Below are positions 1 through 8,449 of a stretch of DNA of 64,000 nucleotides, one piece after another. Within the stretch, counting starts at the first letter, position 1. Every line of letters begins with the position of its first letter. The notes beneath the pieces are model-generated. The model was not told the origin of the DNA. It made no database searches and saw only the letters and a list, made by a program, of their open reading frames with translations. Source of the stretch: Mesorhizobium sophorae (GTDB taxonomy: Bacteria; Pseudomonadota; Alphaproteobacteria; Rhizobiales; Rhizobiaceae); contig NZ_NNRI01000022.1 in assembly GCF_002270415.1 (NCBI RefSeq), positions 1,116,001 to 1,180,000 of the forward strand, in the 5' to 3' direction. The position numbers and the translations under genes were made by a program.

Positions 1-1
1 G

Positions 2-1129
2 CTGGTCAAGGACCTGCCGCTGTCGCGCCGCCAGATGGTCGAGATCGCCAAGGCGCTGGCACGCAAGCCGCGCATCCTGATCCTCGACGAGGCGACCTCG
101 GCGCTGACCGCGACGGATGTCGCCAAGATTTTCGGCGTGCTGAAGCGACTGCGCTCGGAAGGGCTGGCGCTGCTCTATATCTCGCACCGCATGAATGAGA
201 TCGCAGAACTGGCCGACCAATGCACGGTGTTTCGCAACGGTCGCAATGTCGCCAGTTACGCGGCGGGCACAAAGAGCGACAATGAAGTCGTCGAACTGAT
301 GATCGGGCGAGAATACAGCCACATCTTTCCGCCGAAGCCGCCACGCGCTTCGGCTGCCGCCGTTCCGGTGTTGGAGGCACGCAAGCTTTCATGGACCGAC
401 CGGTTGGACAATGTCTCGCTGACTGTTGGGGCAGGCGAGGTCGTCGGTCTTGGCGGCCTCGACGGTCAGGGCCAACGCGAACTGCTGCTTGCCTTCTTCG
501 GGGTGTTGCGCGGCCTGTCGGGCCAGATCTTCATCGACGGCAAGCCCGTTGCCATCGCCAGCCCCGCCGCCGCACGTGAAGATGGTATCGGCATGGCGCT
601 CATTCCCGAAGACCGCAAGACCGAAGGCCTAATGCTGCCGATGACGGTGCGCGAGAACCTGTCCTTCGCCGCGCTCGACCGGCTGTCCAAAGCCGGCATC
701 ATCGACCGTGCCGCCGAGCAGCGGCTGATCGATGACATGGTCGGCCTGCTGGCGATCAAGACCGCGGGGCTCGACATTCCGGTCGGCGCGCTGTCGGGCG
801 GCAACCAGCAGAAGGTGGTTATCGCCAAATGGCTGATGCGCCAGCCACGCATCATCCTGCTCAACGATCCGACGCGCGGCATCGATGTCGGCACCAAGCA
901 GGAGCTTTATCAGCTGATGCGCAAGCTCGCCGATGCCGGTGCTGCGATCCTGTTCTATTCGACCGACTATGACGAGCTGATCGGCTGCTGCGACCGTGTG
1001 CTGGTGCTCTATGACGGGGCGGTCAGGCGTGAGCTGGTTGGCGCCGAGATCACCGAACGGGCGCTGATCGCCAGCGCGCTCAACATCCATGGCGAGGAGA
1101 GCCCCGTGAACCTGGGAGCAAACGCGTGA
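2..1129 (+). CDS. Sugar ABC transporter ATP-binding protein, 5' end outside window
   Basis: C-terminal three quarters of a RbsA/MglA-type ATPase with two nucleotide-binding domains, which energises import of a monosaccharide at the inner membrane. The frame is open from base 2, so the true start and first Walker A lie upstream. Visible are the first signature helix (LSRRQMVEIAKAL), Walker B (ILILDEATSAL), a degenerate second P-loop (GLGGLDGQGQREL, normal for the family), the second signature LSGGNQQKVVIAKWL and a second Walker B (IILLNDPTRGIDVG). The stop overlaps the GTG of the first permease by four bases, so translation is probably coupled. The substrate cannot be read from this part; the gluconokinase three genes downstream suggests a sugar or sugar acid. 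Confidence 0.93.
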   Translation: MVKDLPLSRRQMVEIAKALARKPRILILDEATSALTATDVAKIFGVLKRLRSEGLALLYISHRMNEIAELADQCTVFRNGRNVASYAAGTKSDNEVVELMIGREYSHIFPPKPPRASAAAVPVLEARKLSWTDRLDNVSLTVGAGEVVGLGGLDGQGQRELLLAFFGVLRGLSGQIFIDGKPVAIASPAAAREDGIGMALIPEDRKTEGLMLPMTVRENLSFAALDRLSKAGIIDRAAEQRLIDDMVGLLAIKTAGLDIPVGALSGGNQQKVVIAKWLMRQPRIILLNDPTRGIDVGTKQELYQLMRKLADAGAAILFYSTDYDELIGCCDRVLVLYDGAVRRELVGAEITERALIASALNIHGEESPVNLGANA

Positions 1130-2106
1130 AGGATTGGCGCTACTGGCTGGCGGAGCAGCGCGGGACGCTGCTGGCGCTTGGCATCTTCATCGTCATGTTC
1201 GTCATTTATACCTCGAACCACCCGGCGGGCTTCACCGCCAATGTCGTGCAGACGGCAGCGAACAAGGGCGTGCTGCTCGCCTTCGTCGCCATGGCCCAGA
1301 CGCTGGTGGTGATCACCGCCGGCATCGACCTGTCCGTCGGCATGATCTTCACCCTGACCAATTGCCTGGCGTCCTGGCTGGTCATCGGCACTGGCATCGA
1401 AACCGCCTTCGGCGTCCTCGCGGTGCTCGGCACCGGGCTGCTGTGCGGGGCGATCAACGGCGCCATCGTCATTTATGGGCGGCTGCAGCCGATTGTCGCC
1501 ACCATCGCCACCGGCGCCGTCTACTTCGGCATTGCCCTGCTGCTGCGACCTTTTCCCGGCGGCTCGGTCAACGAGGGCCTCGCCGACGCTTTGACCGGAC
1601 GACTGTTTGGCGTGGTGCCGGCAAGCTTGGTCGTGTTGCTGGCCGTGGTCCTCATTGTCTGGGTGCCGTTCAGCCGCTCGGTGCTCGGTCGTGCGGCCTA
1701 CGCAGCCGGCTCGTCGGAGACGGCGGCCTACATGTCCGGCGTGCCGATCCGCCGTGGAAAATTCGCCGCCTACGCACTGGCCGGGCTGCTTGCCGCAGTC
1801 GGCGGGCTGTTCCTGACCTTCTTCACCTATACCGGCGACGCGGCCTATGCCAGCGGCAACGCCTACACGTTGTTCTCGATCGCCGCCGTGGTGCTCGGCG
1901 GCGTCTCGCTGTTCGGCGGCAAGGGCAGCGCCATCGGGGCGATCTTCGGCGCGCTGGCGTTCCGCACCATCGGTGACCTGCTCTTCGTCTTCGATTTCGA
2001 TCCGCTCTGGCAACCGCTGTTCCAGGGCGTTATCCTGCTGATCGCGGTCAGCCTCGGCGCCTTCGCCCTGTTTCGGGTCCGCAACCGGCTGGAGTGGTTC
2101 CTGTGA
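1126..2106 (+). CDS. Sugar ABC transporter permease (RbsC-type)
   Basis: Integral membrane permease of 326 residues in the RbsC/AraH family (BPD_transp_2). It shows several long hydrophobic segments and the family loop ITAGIDLSVGMIF near residue 64, followed by the late conserved GGVSLFGGKGS stretch. It starts with GTG inside the stop of the ATPase gene and ends overlapping the start of the second permease. The two permeases probably form a heterodimeric channel with the upstream ATPase. The periplasmic binding protein is not in the window and presumably lies upstream. Confidence 0.93.
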   Translation: MKDWRYWLAEQRGTLLALGIFIVMFVIYTSNHPAGFTANVVQTAANKGVLLAFVAMAQTLVVITAGIDLSVGMIFTLTNCLASWLVIGTGIETAFGVLAVLGTGLLCGAINGAIVIYGRLQPIVATIATGAVYFGIALLLRPFPGGSVNEGLADALTGRLFGVVPASLVVLLAVVLIVWVPFSRSVLGRAAYAAGSSETAAYMSGVPIRRGKFAAYALAGLLAAVGGLFLTFFTYTGDAAYASGNAYTLFSIAAVVLGGVSLFGGKGSAIGAIFGALAFRTIGDLLFVFDFDPLWQPLFQGVILLIAVSLGAFALFRVRNRLEWFL

Positions 2107-3089
2107 GCGAAACGACGCTTGGCGGCATTGCCGGCCGCATGCCCAGATTCATCCGGCGCGCCGATCCGGCGGTGCTGACGGCCTTCGCCTGCATCGTGCT
2201 GCTGCTGTTCCTCGGCAGCCTCTATTCCAGAAGCTTCCTGTCTCCTGAATACCTTCTGCAGCAGCTCAAGGTGGCGTCGTTCCTCGGCGTCATCGCCACC
2301 GGCATGATGCTGGTCATCCTGCTTGGCCAAATCGACCTGTCGGTGCCGTGGTCGGTCGCAATGGGCGCCATGATGGCCAGTGCGGCGGCGGCCTATGGTC
2401 CCGTCGGCGTGGCGCTTGCCATTCCGTTCGGCATCGTCTGCGGCATGCTAATCGGCGTCGTCAACGGCATCGGCGTCGCCTATCTGCGCATCCCCTCGAT
2501 GATCATCACGCTGGCCACCAACGCCGTCGCGCAGGGGCTGATGGTGGTCTACACCGGCGGTTTCTCGCCACAGGATTCGGCGACTGGCGCGATGCGCTAC
2601 CTGGCGACTGGTTTTGCCATTCCGGGCGTGCCCAACGCGGTCATCATCTGGGCGCTGATCGGCGCGGCGATGGTGTTCGTCCTGACCCGCACCAGCTTCG
2701 GCCGCGCCGTCTACGGAATCGGCAATCGCGAGCGCGCCGCCTATCTCTCGGGCATCGACACACGGCGCGTGGTGATGATTGCCTTCGCCGTCTCGGGCGG
2801 GCTTTCGGCCTTCGGCGGCGTGCTCCTGGCCGGCTATGCTTCCAAGGCGGCGCAATCGATGGGCGACGCCTACCTGTTGCCGTCAATCGCGGCAGTGGTG
2901 CTTGGCGGTACCTCGATCCTGGGCGGGCGCGGTTCCTATCTCGGCACCGTCGCCGGCGTCATCCTGATCACGCTGCTGCAATCCATCCTTTCCGTCATGC
3001 AGATGCCGGAGGCGGGGCGGCAGATCATCTATGGCATCGTCATCGTTGCCATGCTGTTGCTCTACGGCCGCGCGCCGGCAAGCCGCTGA
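2103..3089 (+). CDS. Second sugar ABC transporter permease (RbsC-type)
   Basis: Second permease of the importer, about 328 residues, with the family landmarks LLGQIDLSVPWSV and GGTSILGGRGS. I chose GTG at 2103 because GGAG sits eight bases upstream (2091-2094) and because it reproduces the GTGA overlap seen between the first two genes; a GTG at 2094 is in frame but overlaps that GGAG. Two non-identical permeases per transporter is common for rhizobial ribose-type importers. The gluconokinase gene follows after two bases, so all four genes look like one operon. Confidence 0.92.
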   Translation: MSETTLGGIAGRMPRFIRRADPAVLTAFACIVLLLFLGSLYSRSFLSPEYLLQQLKVASFLGVIATGMMLVILLGQIDLSVPWSVAMGAMMASAAAAYGPVGVALAIPFGIVCGMLIGVVNGIGVAYLRIPSMIITLATNAVAQGLMVVYTGGFSPQDSATGAMRYLATGFAIPGVPNAVIIWALIGAAMVFVLTRTSFGRAVYGIGNRERAAYLSGIDTRRVVMIAFAVSGGLSAFGGVLLAGYASKAAQSMGDAYLLPSIAAVVLGGTSILGGRGSYLGTVAGVILITLLQSILSVMQMPEAGRQIIYGIVIVAMLLLYGRAPASR

Positions 3090-3091
3090 CA

Positions 3092-3631
3092 GTGGACGAA
3101 AAGACAGAACAGGCGCCAACGGGCGCACCCGGTTCGGTGCCGGCCATTGTTGTGATGGGTGTCGCCGGCTGCGGCAAGTCGGCCGTCGGCACCGCGCTGG
3201 CCGCCACGCTGGGCGCCATCTTCGTCGAGGGCGACCAGTTGCATCCGCCCGAAAACGTCGCGCGCATGGCAAGCGGCGAGCCGCTCACCGATCAACTCCG
3301 TGAAGGCTGGCTCGACGCGATTGGCGAGCGCATCGTGATGTCGGTAGGGCAGGGCGAAGGCGTGGTTGCCGCCTGCTCGGCGCTGAAGCGCAGCTATCGC
3401 GAGCGGCTGAGCAGCTTCTGCCCGGAGATCGTCTTCCTCTACCTGAAGATCGACGCTGCCACGGCCAGGCGACGCGTCGCCAGCCGCAAGGGTCATTTCA
3501 TGCCGGCAAGCCTGGTCGACAGCCAGTTCGCCATCCTCGAGCCACCGGCGGCGGATGAGCGGGCATTGACGCTCGACGCGAGGCGCCCGGTCGACGAACT
3601 TGTCGCCGCCACGGTTGGTCAGATGCGCTAA
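3092..3631 (+). CDS. gntK: Gluconokinase
   Basis: Cytosolic kinase of 179 residues that phosphorylates D-gluconate to 6-phosphogluconate, feeding the Entner-Doudoroff or pentose phosphate routes. The P-loop GVAGCGKSAVG lies near residue 23, followed by the family motifs EGDQLHPPENVARMASG, ACSALKRSYRERL and SRKGHFMPASLVDSQFAILE. The start is a GTG two bases after the permease stop; the frame is open much further upstream, but only because it is a shadow of the permease gene. Placement after the importer suggests that the imported sugar is gluconate or is converted to it; that is inference. The 3' end overlaps the convergent Rrf2 gene by four bases. Confidence 0.93.
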   Translation: MDEKTEQAPTGAPGSVPAIVVMGVAGCGKSAVGTALAATLGAIFVEGDQLHPPENVARMASGEPLTDQLREGWLDAIGERIVMSVGQGEGVVAACSALKRSYRERLSSFCPEIVFLYLKIDAATARRRVASRKGHFMPASLVDSQFAILEPPAADERALTLDARRPVDELVAATVGQMR

Positions 3632-4077
3632 ATCTGCGACGTCAGTTCGACCGGAAAATCATCATTGTCGGCGTCGCGCATGGCGGCGAGGCTGCGATTG
3701 TCCAGCACTTCGGCAATCGCCTGGCGTACCTCCAACATCATGTGCCGGACCTGGCACGTCGCCTCGTCGCAGTCCTCGCAGCGCTGATATTGCGTGCGGC
3801 TGGCACAGGGGATTGGCGCCAGCGGTCCGTCAAGCACGCGCACGACATGGCCGATCTTGATTTCGGAGGCCGGCCGGGCGAGGCGGTAGCCACCTTCCTT
3901 GCCCTTGCGGCTCTGGACGAAGCCGGCGTTGCGCAACTCGCCCAGGATGGCATCGAGGAACTTCTTCGGAATGTTGTTGGCAACTGCGATGTCGTTGACA
4001 AAGGCCAGTTGGCCAGCCGGCAGGCCGGACAGATGCACGAGGGCCTTGAGGCCGTATTTGCCTTTTTTTGTCAGCAT
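3628..4077 (-). CDS. Rrf2-family transcriptional regulator
   Basis: DNA-binding regulator of 149 residues. The winged-helix part starts MLTKKGKYGLKALVHLS and includes the typical KEGGYRLARP wing. Residues from about 97 carry a cysteine group with the pattern C-x9-C-x2-C-x4-C, which could hold an iron-sulfur cluster, although the spacing differs from IscR. The frame is open about 260 bases further upstream, but the homology begins at 4077. It sits directly downstream of the sulfate importer genes on the same strand. Rrf2 proteins such as CymR and IscR control cysteine or Fe-S metabolism, so control of sulfate uptake is a reasonable inference, not shown. Confidence 0.88.
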   Translation of the reverse strand: MLTKKGKYGLKALVHLSGLPAGQLAFVNDIAVANNIPKKFLDAILGELRNAGFVQSRKGKEGGYRLARPASEIKIGHVVRVLDGPLAPIPCASRTQYQRCEDCDEATCQVRHMMLEVRQAIAEVLDNRSLAAMRDADNDDFPVELTSQI

Positions 4078-4382
4078 GCCCAGATCAACCCATTGAAGCC
4101 CCAACCACCCGCATCTGGCGACTGTTTGTGTGCAAATAATGACGTTTTCGCCGCGCGATGACGTTTCGCGAAAACAAGCCACCAGATGGCACGTTAGGCA
4201 CAAATGCGTTGATTCTTTGTAACGTTTTGCATGATGAAGCCGATAGAGCCTGTTCCACCCGATAGAATCGGGATGGAACTCTGCTTCTCGGCTCGAACAT
4301 GATTCTGGCGAAAACCGGATTCCGCTGTTCGGGATCATGCTTTGGTCCGCTGAATACCGGATTGCCGGCGCACGAAACGAAA

Positions 4383-4405
4383 AAAGCCGGCACAGCGCCG
4401 GCTTT
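4383..4405 (-). terminator. Intrinsic terminator after the second sulfate-binding protein gene
   Basis: Perfect nine-base stem AAAGCCGGC / GCCGGCTTT with a five-base loop. On the minus strand it is followed by a run of Ts (the run of As at about 4380-4385 on the plus strand). It lies 26 bases past the stop of the 4431-5417 gene, so it probably separates that gene from the Rrf2 gene. Confidence 0.85.
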
Positions 4406-4430
4406 CGCGTTCACCTCGGATGCTGCCCCG

Positions 4431-5417
4431 TCAGCGACTGCCGTAGGTCTGGTCGAGCAGGCCGCCGGCGGCGAAATGCTCCTTCTGGACCTTGTCCCAG
4501 CCGCCGAAGACGTCGTCCACCGTCAGCAGGCGGACATCGGGGAAGTCGGCCTTGTATTTGGCGGCGACTGCCGCGTCGCGGACCCGGTTGCCGTTCTGCG
4601 CGAGGATGTCCTGGCCTTCCGGCGTGTAAAGGAAGTCGAGATAGGTCTTGGCCAGATCGCGGGTGCCATGTTCGTCGGCCACCCTGTCGACGATCGCCAC
4701 CGGGAATTCGGCCAGCAGGCTAACCGAGGGCGTGACCTGCTCGAACTTATCGTCGCCATATTCCTTGCGGATGCCGCGCGTCTCGGACTCGAAGGTGATC
4801 AGCACGTCGCCGATCTCGCGCTGCACGAAGGTGGTGGTCGCGGCGCGGCCGCCTGTGTCGAAGATCGGCACGTTGTTGAACAGCGTGGTGATGAATTCCT
4901 TCACCTTGGCGTCGTCGCCCTTGAAGGCTTCCTTGGCGTAGGCGGTGGCCGCCAGATATGTGTAGCGCGCATTGCCCGAGGTTTTCGGGTTGGGGAAGAT
5001 CACCTGGACGTCGTCGCGCACGAGATCGTTCCAGTCCTTGATGTGCTTGGGGTTGCCGGCGCGCACGAGGAAGGACGGCAGCGAATAGAAGGGCGAGGCG
5101 TTGTCAGGAAAATCCTTCTGCCAGTCGGCCGAAACGAGGCCCTTCTTGACCAGGAAATCGATGTCGGTGACCTGGTTGAAGGTGACGACATCGGCGCCGA
5201 GCCCTTCGGCGATGGCGCGCGCCTGTGCCGAGGTGCCGGCATGCGACTGGTCGACGGTGACGCCTGGATGCCCTGCGATGAAGGCCTTGTTGACCTGGAC
5301 GAACAGTTCGCGGCCGACATCATAGGATGCGTTGAGCAGTTTGTCGGCCGACCAGGCTTGGGAGGATGCGAGGAACAGGCCGGCTATGGCGGCGACGCCA
5401 AGGAAAAATCGCTTCAT
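4431..5417 (-). CDS. Sulfate/thiosulfate ABC transporter substrate-binding protein
   Basis: Periplasmic protein of 328 residues with a Sec signal peptide (MKRFFLGVAAIAGLFLASSQAWSA). Family landmarks are LLNASYDVGRELF, QSHAGTSAQARAIAEGL, NPKTSGNARYTYLAA and GGRAATTTFVQREIGDVLITFESE, all typical of Sbp/CysP. A GGAG lies upstream of the ATG. It is transcribed after cysA but separated from it by 227 bases containing a long inverted repeat, so it may have its own control. A second binding protein lies at 8450-9478; the two are clearly related but not close copies, so they may differ in ligand (sulfate versus thiosulfate or another oxyanion). The ligand preference cannot be decided from sequence. 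Confidence 0.93.
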   Translation of the reverse strand: MKRFFLGVAAIAGLFLASSQAWSADKLLNASYDVGRELFVQVNKAFIAGHPGVTVDQSHAGTSAQARAIAEGLGADVVTFNQVTDIDFLVKKGLVSADWQKDFPDNASPFYSLPSFLVRAGNPKHIKDWNDLVRDDVQVIFPNPKTSGNARYTYLAATAYAKEAFKGDDAKVKEFITTLFNNVPIFDTGGRAATTTFVQREIGDVLITFESETRGIRKEYGDDKFEQVTPSVSLLAEFPVAIVDRVADEHGTRDLAKTYLDFLYTPEGQDILAQNGNRVRDAAVAAKYKADFPDVRLLTVDDVFGGWDKVQKEHFAAGGLLDQTYGSR

Positions 5418-5513
5418 GAAAACGGGCTCCGATGCAATGTGTTTATGGTCGAACCATAGCCGTGGCGCAGGGTACGCGACGAGGCACGCGCAGCGGCCCG
5501 TGCCCTAGCCACG

Positions 5514-5558
5514 AGAAAAGATATCGCCAAAACGGCCGGCTGTTAGGATCTCTTTTCT
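5514..5558. promoter_or_regulatory. 12-base inverted repeat between cysA and the second binding-protein gene
   Basis: AGAAAAGATATC at 5514-5525 and GATCTCTTTTCT at 5547-5558 are inverted copies matching at 11 of 12 positions, separated by 21 bases. They lie about 100-145 bases upstream of the start at 5417, in the only sizeable gap of this cluster. The repeat could be an operator for a dimeric regulator or a stem in the leader RNA. No T-run follows, so it does not look like a terminator. Confidence 0.4.
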
Positions 5559-5644
5559 GGCATGGATATTTTCGATGCCCCAGCCGGCACAACGACGCTG
5601 CGTGCGCGCACAATCCTTCCCGGACGATGGGCAGGCGGATTGGA

Positions 5645-6685
5645 TCAAGCGGTCGGGAAGAGCTTCCAGCGACCGGGGCGGAAGGCCACCCGACTTTTCT
5701 GCGCCGCGGGGTGATCGACCGGCAGTTCGATTTCGACCCGCTGGCGCTCGCCGCCGATCTCGAGTTCTACTCGCCGCGTGCCGGCGACGCGGCGACTGGC
5801 CGCGACCGTGCCGGCGATGCAGCCGCTGCAGCCGTCGAGCAGCTCGACATCGTGCGGGCGGAAGAACAGCGTCGCGTCGCCCGAGGGCTCGTGGGGTGCG
5901 GCAAGTCCGATCGGGCGGTCGGCAAGCCAGATCTCGCCATTCTCGACCTTGACGGGAAGCGAGCTCGATTCACCGATAAAGCCATAGACGAAGGGCGAGT
6001 TCGGCGTGTCGTAGATGTCGTCGGCGGTGCCAACCTGCTCGATGCGGCCCTGGCTCATCACCACGACGCGATCGGCAAGCTCCAGCGCCTCTTCCTGGTC
6101 ATGGGTGACGAAGACGGTGGTGTGGCCGGTGGCGTCATGGATTTCGCGCAGCCAGCGGCGTAACTCCCGGCGCACCTGTGCGTCGAGCGCGCCGAACGGC
6201 TCGTCGAGCAGCAGCACCTTGGGTTCGATCGCCATGGCGCGCGCCAGCGCCACGCGCTGGCGCTGGCCGCCGGAGAGCTGAGCCGGATAACGCTTTTCCA
6301 GCCCTGAAAGCTGGACGAGGTCGAGCAGTTCGGAAGCGCGGCGGCGGATCTCCTGCGCCGGCGGTCGCGACGGCCCGTGTCGGACCTTGAGGCCGAAGCC
6401 GATGTTGTCGGCCACCGTCATGTGCCGGAACAGCGCATAATGCTGGAAGACGAATCCGACATTGCGCTCCTGGATCGACCTCTGCGAAGCGTCCTCGTCG
6501 CCGAAGAAGATTTTTCCTCGCGTCGGCCGCTCCAGCCCGGCAATCAGCCTGAGCAGCGTCGTCTTGCCGGAACCGGACGGCCCCAGAAGCGCGATCAGCT
6601 CGCCCGACTTGATGTCGAGCGACACGTCGTGAAGCGCCGGAAACCGGTCAAACTCCTTGCGCACGTTGGCAACGCGAACTTCCAT
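5645..6685 (-). CDS. cysA: Sulfate/thiosulfate ABC transporter ATP-binding protein CysA
   Basis: ATPase of 346 residues that drives sulfate import. Walker A GPSGSGKTTLLRLIAGLE is near residue 35, the signature LSGGQRQRVALARAMA near 135 and Walker B VLLLDEPFGALD just after. The family Q-loop context (VGFVFQHYALFRHMTV) and a C-terminal TOBE-like extension are present. It begins 13 bases after the cysW stop and is the last gene of the sbp-cysT-cysW-cysA set, all on the minus strand. Length and motifs fit CysA rather than molybdate or maltose ATPases, and the neighbours confirm it. Confidence 0.96.
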   Translation of the reverse strand: MEVRVANVRKEFDRFPALHDVSLDIKSGELIALLGPSGSGKTTLLRLIAGLERPTRGKIFFGDEDASQRSIQERNVGFVFQHYALFRHMTVADNIGFGLKVRHGPSRPPAQEIRRRASELLDLVQLSGLEKRYPAQLSGGQRQRVALARAMAIEPKVLLLDEPFGALDAQVRRELRRWLREIHDATGHTTVFVTHDQEEALELADRVVVMSQGRIEQVGTADDIYDTPNSPFVYGFIGESSSLPVKVENGEIWLADRPIGLAAPHEPSGDATLFFRPHDVELLDGCSGCIAGTVAASRRVAGTRRVELEIGGERQRVEIELPVDHPAAQKSRVAFRPGRWKLFPTA

Positions 6686-6698
6686 GCAAACCCCTCTA

Positions 6699-7583
6699 TC
6701 AGTGTCCGCGCGTCGCGGCGATCTCGGCGCCGTAGCGCATCTCGAGAAGTGTTTTCAAGACCAGCGTGACGAGCGCCAGGCCCGCAAGCAATGAAGCGAC
6801 GGCAAAGGCGCCGACGGCGTTGTACTCGTTATAGAGGATTTCGACATGCAGCGGCATGGTGTTGGTCAGGCCGCGTATGTGGCCCGACACCACCGACACC
6901 GCGCCGAACTCGCCCATGGCACGTGCATTGCACAGAAGCACGCCATAGAGCAGCCCCCATTTGACGTTGGGTAAGGTCACATACCAGAAGGTCTGCCAGC
7001 CATTGGCGCCGAGCGACAGGGCTGCCTCCTCGTCGCCATTGCCCTGTTCCTGCATCAGCGGGATCAGTTCGCGGGCGACGAAGGGAAAGGTGACGAAGAC
7101 GGTGGCCAGCACGATGCCTGGCACTGCAAACAGGATGACGATGCCATGCGCCTTCAGCCAGCCGCCGAGCAGCCCCTGGGCGCCGAACAGAAGCACATAG
7201 ACCAGACCCGATATGACCGGCGAGACCGAGAAGGGCAGGTCGATCAGCGTGGTCAGGAAGGCCTTGCCCTTGAACTCGAACTTGGCGATCGCCCAAGCGG
7301 CGGAGATGCCGAAGACGATGTTGAGCGGCACCGAGATCGCTGCGACAAGCAGCGTCAGCCGGATCGCCGAGCGCGCGTCAGGATCGCTCAGCGATTGCGT
7401 ATAGGCGCCGACGCCTTTCGCCAGTGCCTCGTTGAAGACGATGATCAGCGGCAGCAGCAGGAAGATGCCCAGGAAGGTGAAGGCAACGGTCATCAGCGCC
7501 ACGCGCGCCGGGCGGCTTTCCGTGACGGCCGCCGACTGGCTCTCGTGATGCGGCTCGTAGGATTTGATCTCGGGATCAGCCAT
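6699..7583 (-). CDS. cysW: Sulfate ABC transporter permease CysW
   Basis: Inner-membrane permease of 294 residues; the start at 7583 (MADPEIKSYEPH) is preferred over the further open frame because it overlaps the cysT stop by eight bases, as is usual in this operon. It has about six hydrophobic segments and the EAA-type loop VARELIPLMQEQGNGDEEAALSLGANGWQ that contacts the ATPase, matching CysW. It pairs with CysT to form the channel. Confidence 0.95.
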   Translation of the reverse strand: MADPEIKSYEPHHESQSAAVTESRPARVALMTVAFTFLGIFLLLPLIIVFNEALAKGVGAYTQSLSDPDARSAIRLTLLVAAISVPLNIVFGISAAWAIAKFEFKGKAFLTTLIDLPFSVSPVISGLVYVLLFGAQGLLGGWLKAHGIVILFAVPGIVLATVFVTFPFVARELIPLMQEQGNGDEEAALSLGANGWQTFWYVTLPNVKWGLLYGVLLCNARAMGEFGAVSVVSGHIRGLTNTMPLHVEILYNEYNAVGAFAVASLLAGLALVTLVLKTLLEMRYGAEIAATRGH

Positions 7584-8427
7584 AGCGCTTGCGGCTCCAT
7601 GTCTGCGCGAGATTGACGACCAGCAGCATGACGAACGACAGAGCGAGCATGATCGCCGCGATCGCGGTCGCTGCCGGATAATTGTATTCTTCCAGCCGGA
7701 TGACAATCAGCAGCGGCGCGATCTCGGATTTGTAAGGCAGGTTGCCGGCGATGAAGATGACCGAGCCGTATTCGCCGACGCCGCGGGCGAAGGCCAGCGA
7801 AAAGCCGGTGACAATGGCCGGCGCCAGCCCTGGAAACAGGATGCGGGTGATGATCTGGAAGCGGCTGGCGCCAAGCGTGGCGGCGGCTTCCTCAACCTCC
7901 TTGTCGATCTCTTCCATGATCGGCTGCACGGTACGCACGACGAAGGGCAGGCCGATGAAGACCAGCGCGATGACGATGCCGAGCGGCGTATAGGCAACCT
8001 TGATGCCGAGCGGCATCAGCAATTTGCCGATCCAGCCGTTCGGCGCGTAGAGCGTGGTCAGCGCGATGCCGGCCACCGCCGTCGGCAGCGCGAAGGGCAG
8101 GTCGACCATGGCATCGACGATGCGGCGGCCGGGAAAGCGGTAGCGCACCAGCACCCAGGCGACCAGCGTGCCGAAGACGACGTTGACGGCAGCCGCGATG
8201 AAGGCGGTGCCGAAGCTGATTTCCAGCGCCTTGATGGTGCGGCGATCGGTGGCGATGGCCCAGAATTCAGGCCAGCCAAGGGCGGCCGAGCGCCAGAGCA
8301 GCCCGGACAGCGGGATGAGGATGATGAGGGTGAGGTAGGCAAGCGAGAAGCCGAGCGTCAGTCCGAAACCCGGAATGACACTCGGCTGTCTGAACCGCCA
8401 CCCCGCCTGCGCGGGTGCTGTGGTCAT
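7576..8427 (-). CDS. cysT: Sulfate ABC transporter permease CysT
   Basis: Inner-membrane permease of 283 residues starting MTTAPAQAGWRFRQPS. The CysT/CysU hallmarks LPFALPTAVAGIALTTLYAP and the ATPase-contact loop PFVVRTVQPIMEEIDKEVEEAAATLGAS are clear. It starts 22 bases after the stop of the 8450-9478 binding-protein gene and overlaps cysW by eight bases. Together with CysW and CysA it makes the sulfate channel served by one or both binding proteins. Confidence 0.95.
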   Translation of the reverse strand: MTTAPAQAGWRFRQPSVIPGFGLTLGFSLAYLTLIILIPLSGLLWRSAALGWPEFWAIATDRRTIKALEISFGTAFIAAAVNVVFGTLVAWVLVRYRFPGRRIVDAMVDLPFALPTAVAGIALTTLYAPNGWIGKLLMPLGIKVAYTPLGIVIALVFIGLPFVVRTVQPIMEEIDKEVEEAAATLGASRFQIITRILFPGLAPAIVTGFSLAFARGVGEYGSVIFIAGNLPYKSEIAPLLIVIRLEEYNYPAATAIAAIMLALSFVMLLVVNLAQTWSRKRYG

Positions 8428-8449
8428 ATCGTCCTGATCTAGATCTAGC

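Noticed and set aside
5418..5644. SAM riboswitch or similar leader before the second sulfate-binding protein gene
   Set aside because: Only a spaced inverted repeat is visible; none of the conserved riboswitch cores could be recognised.
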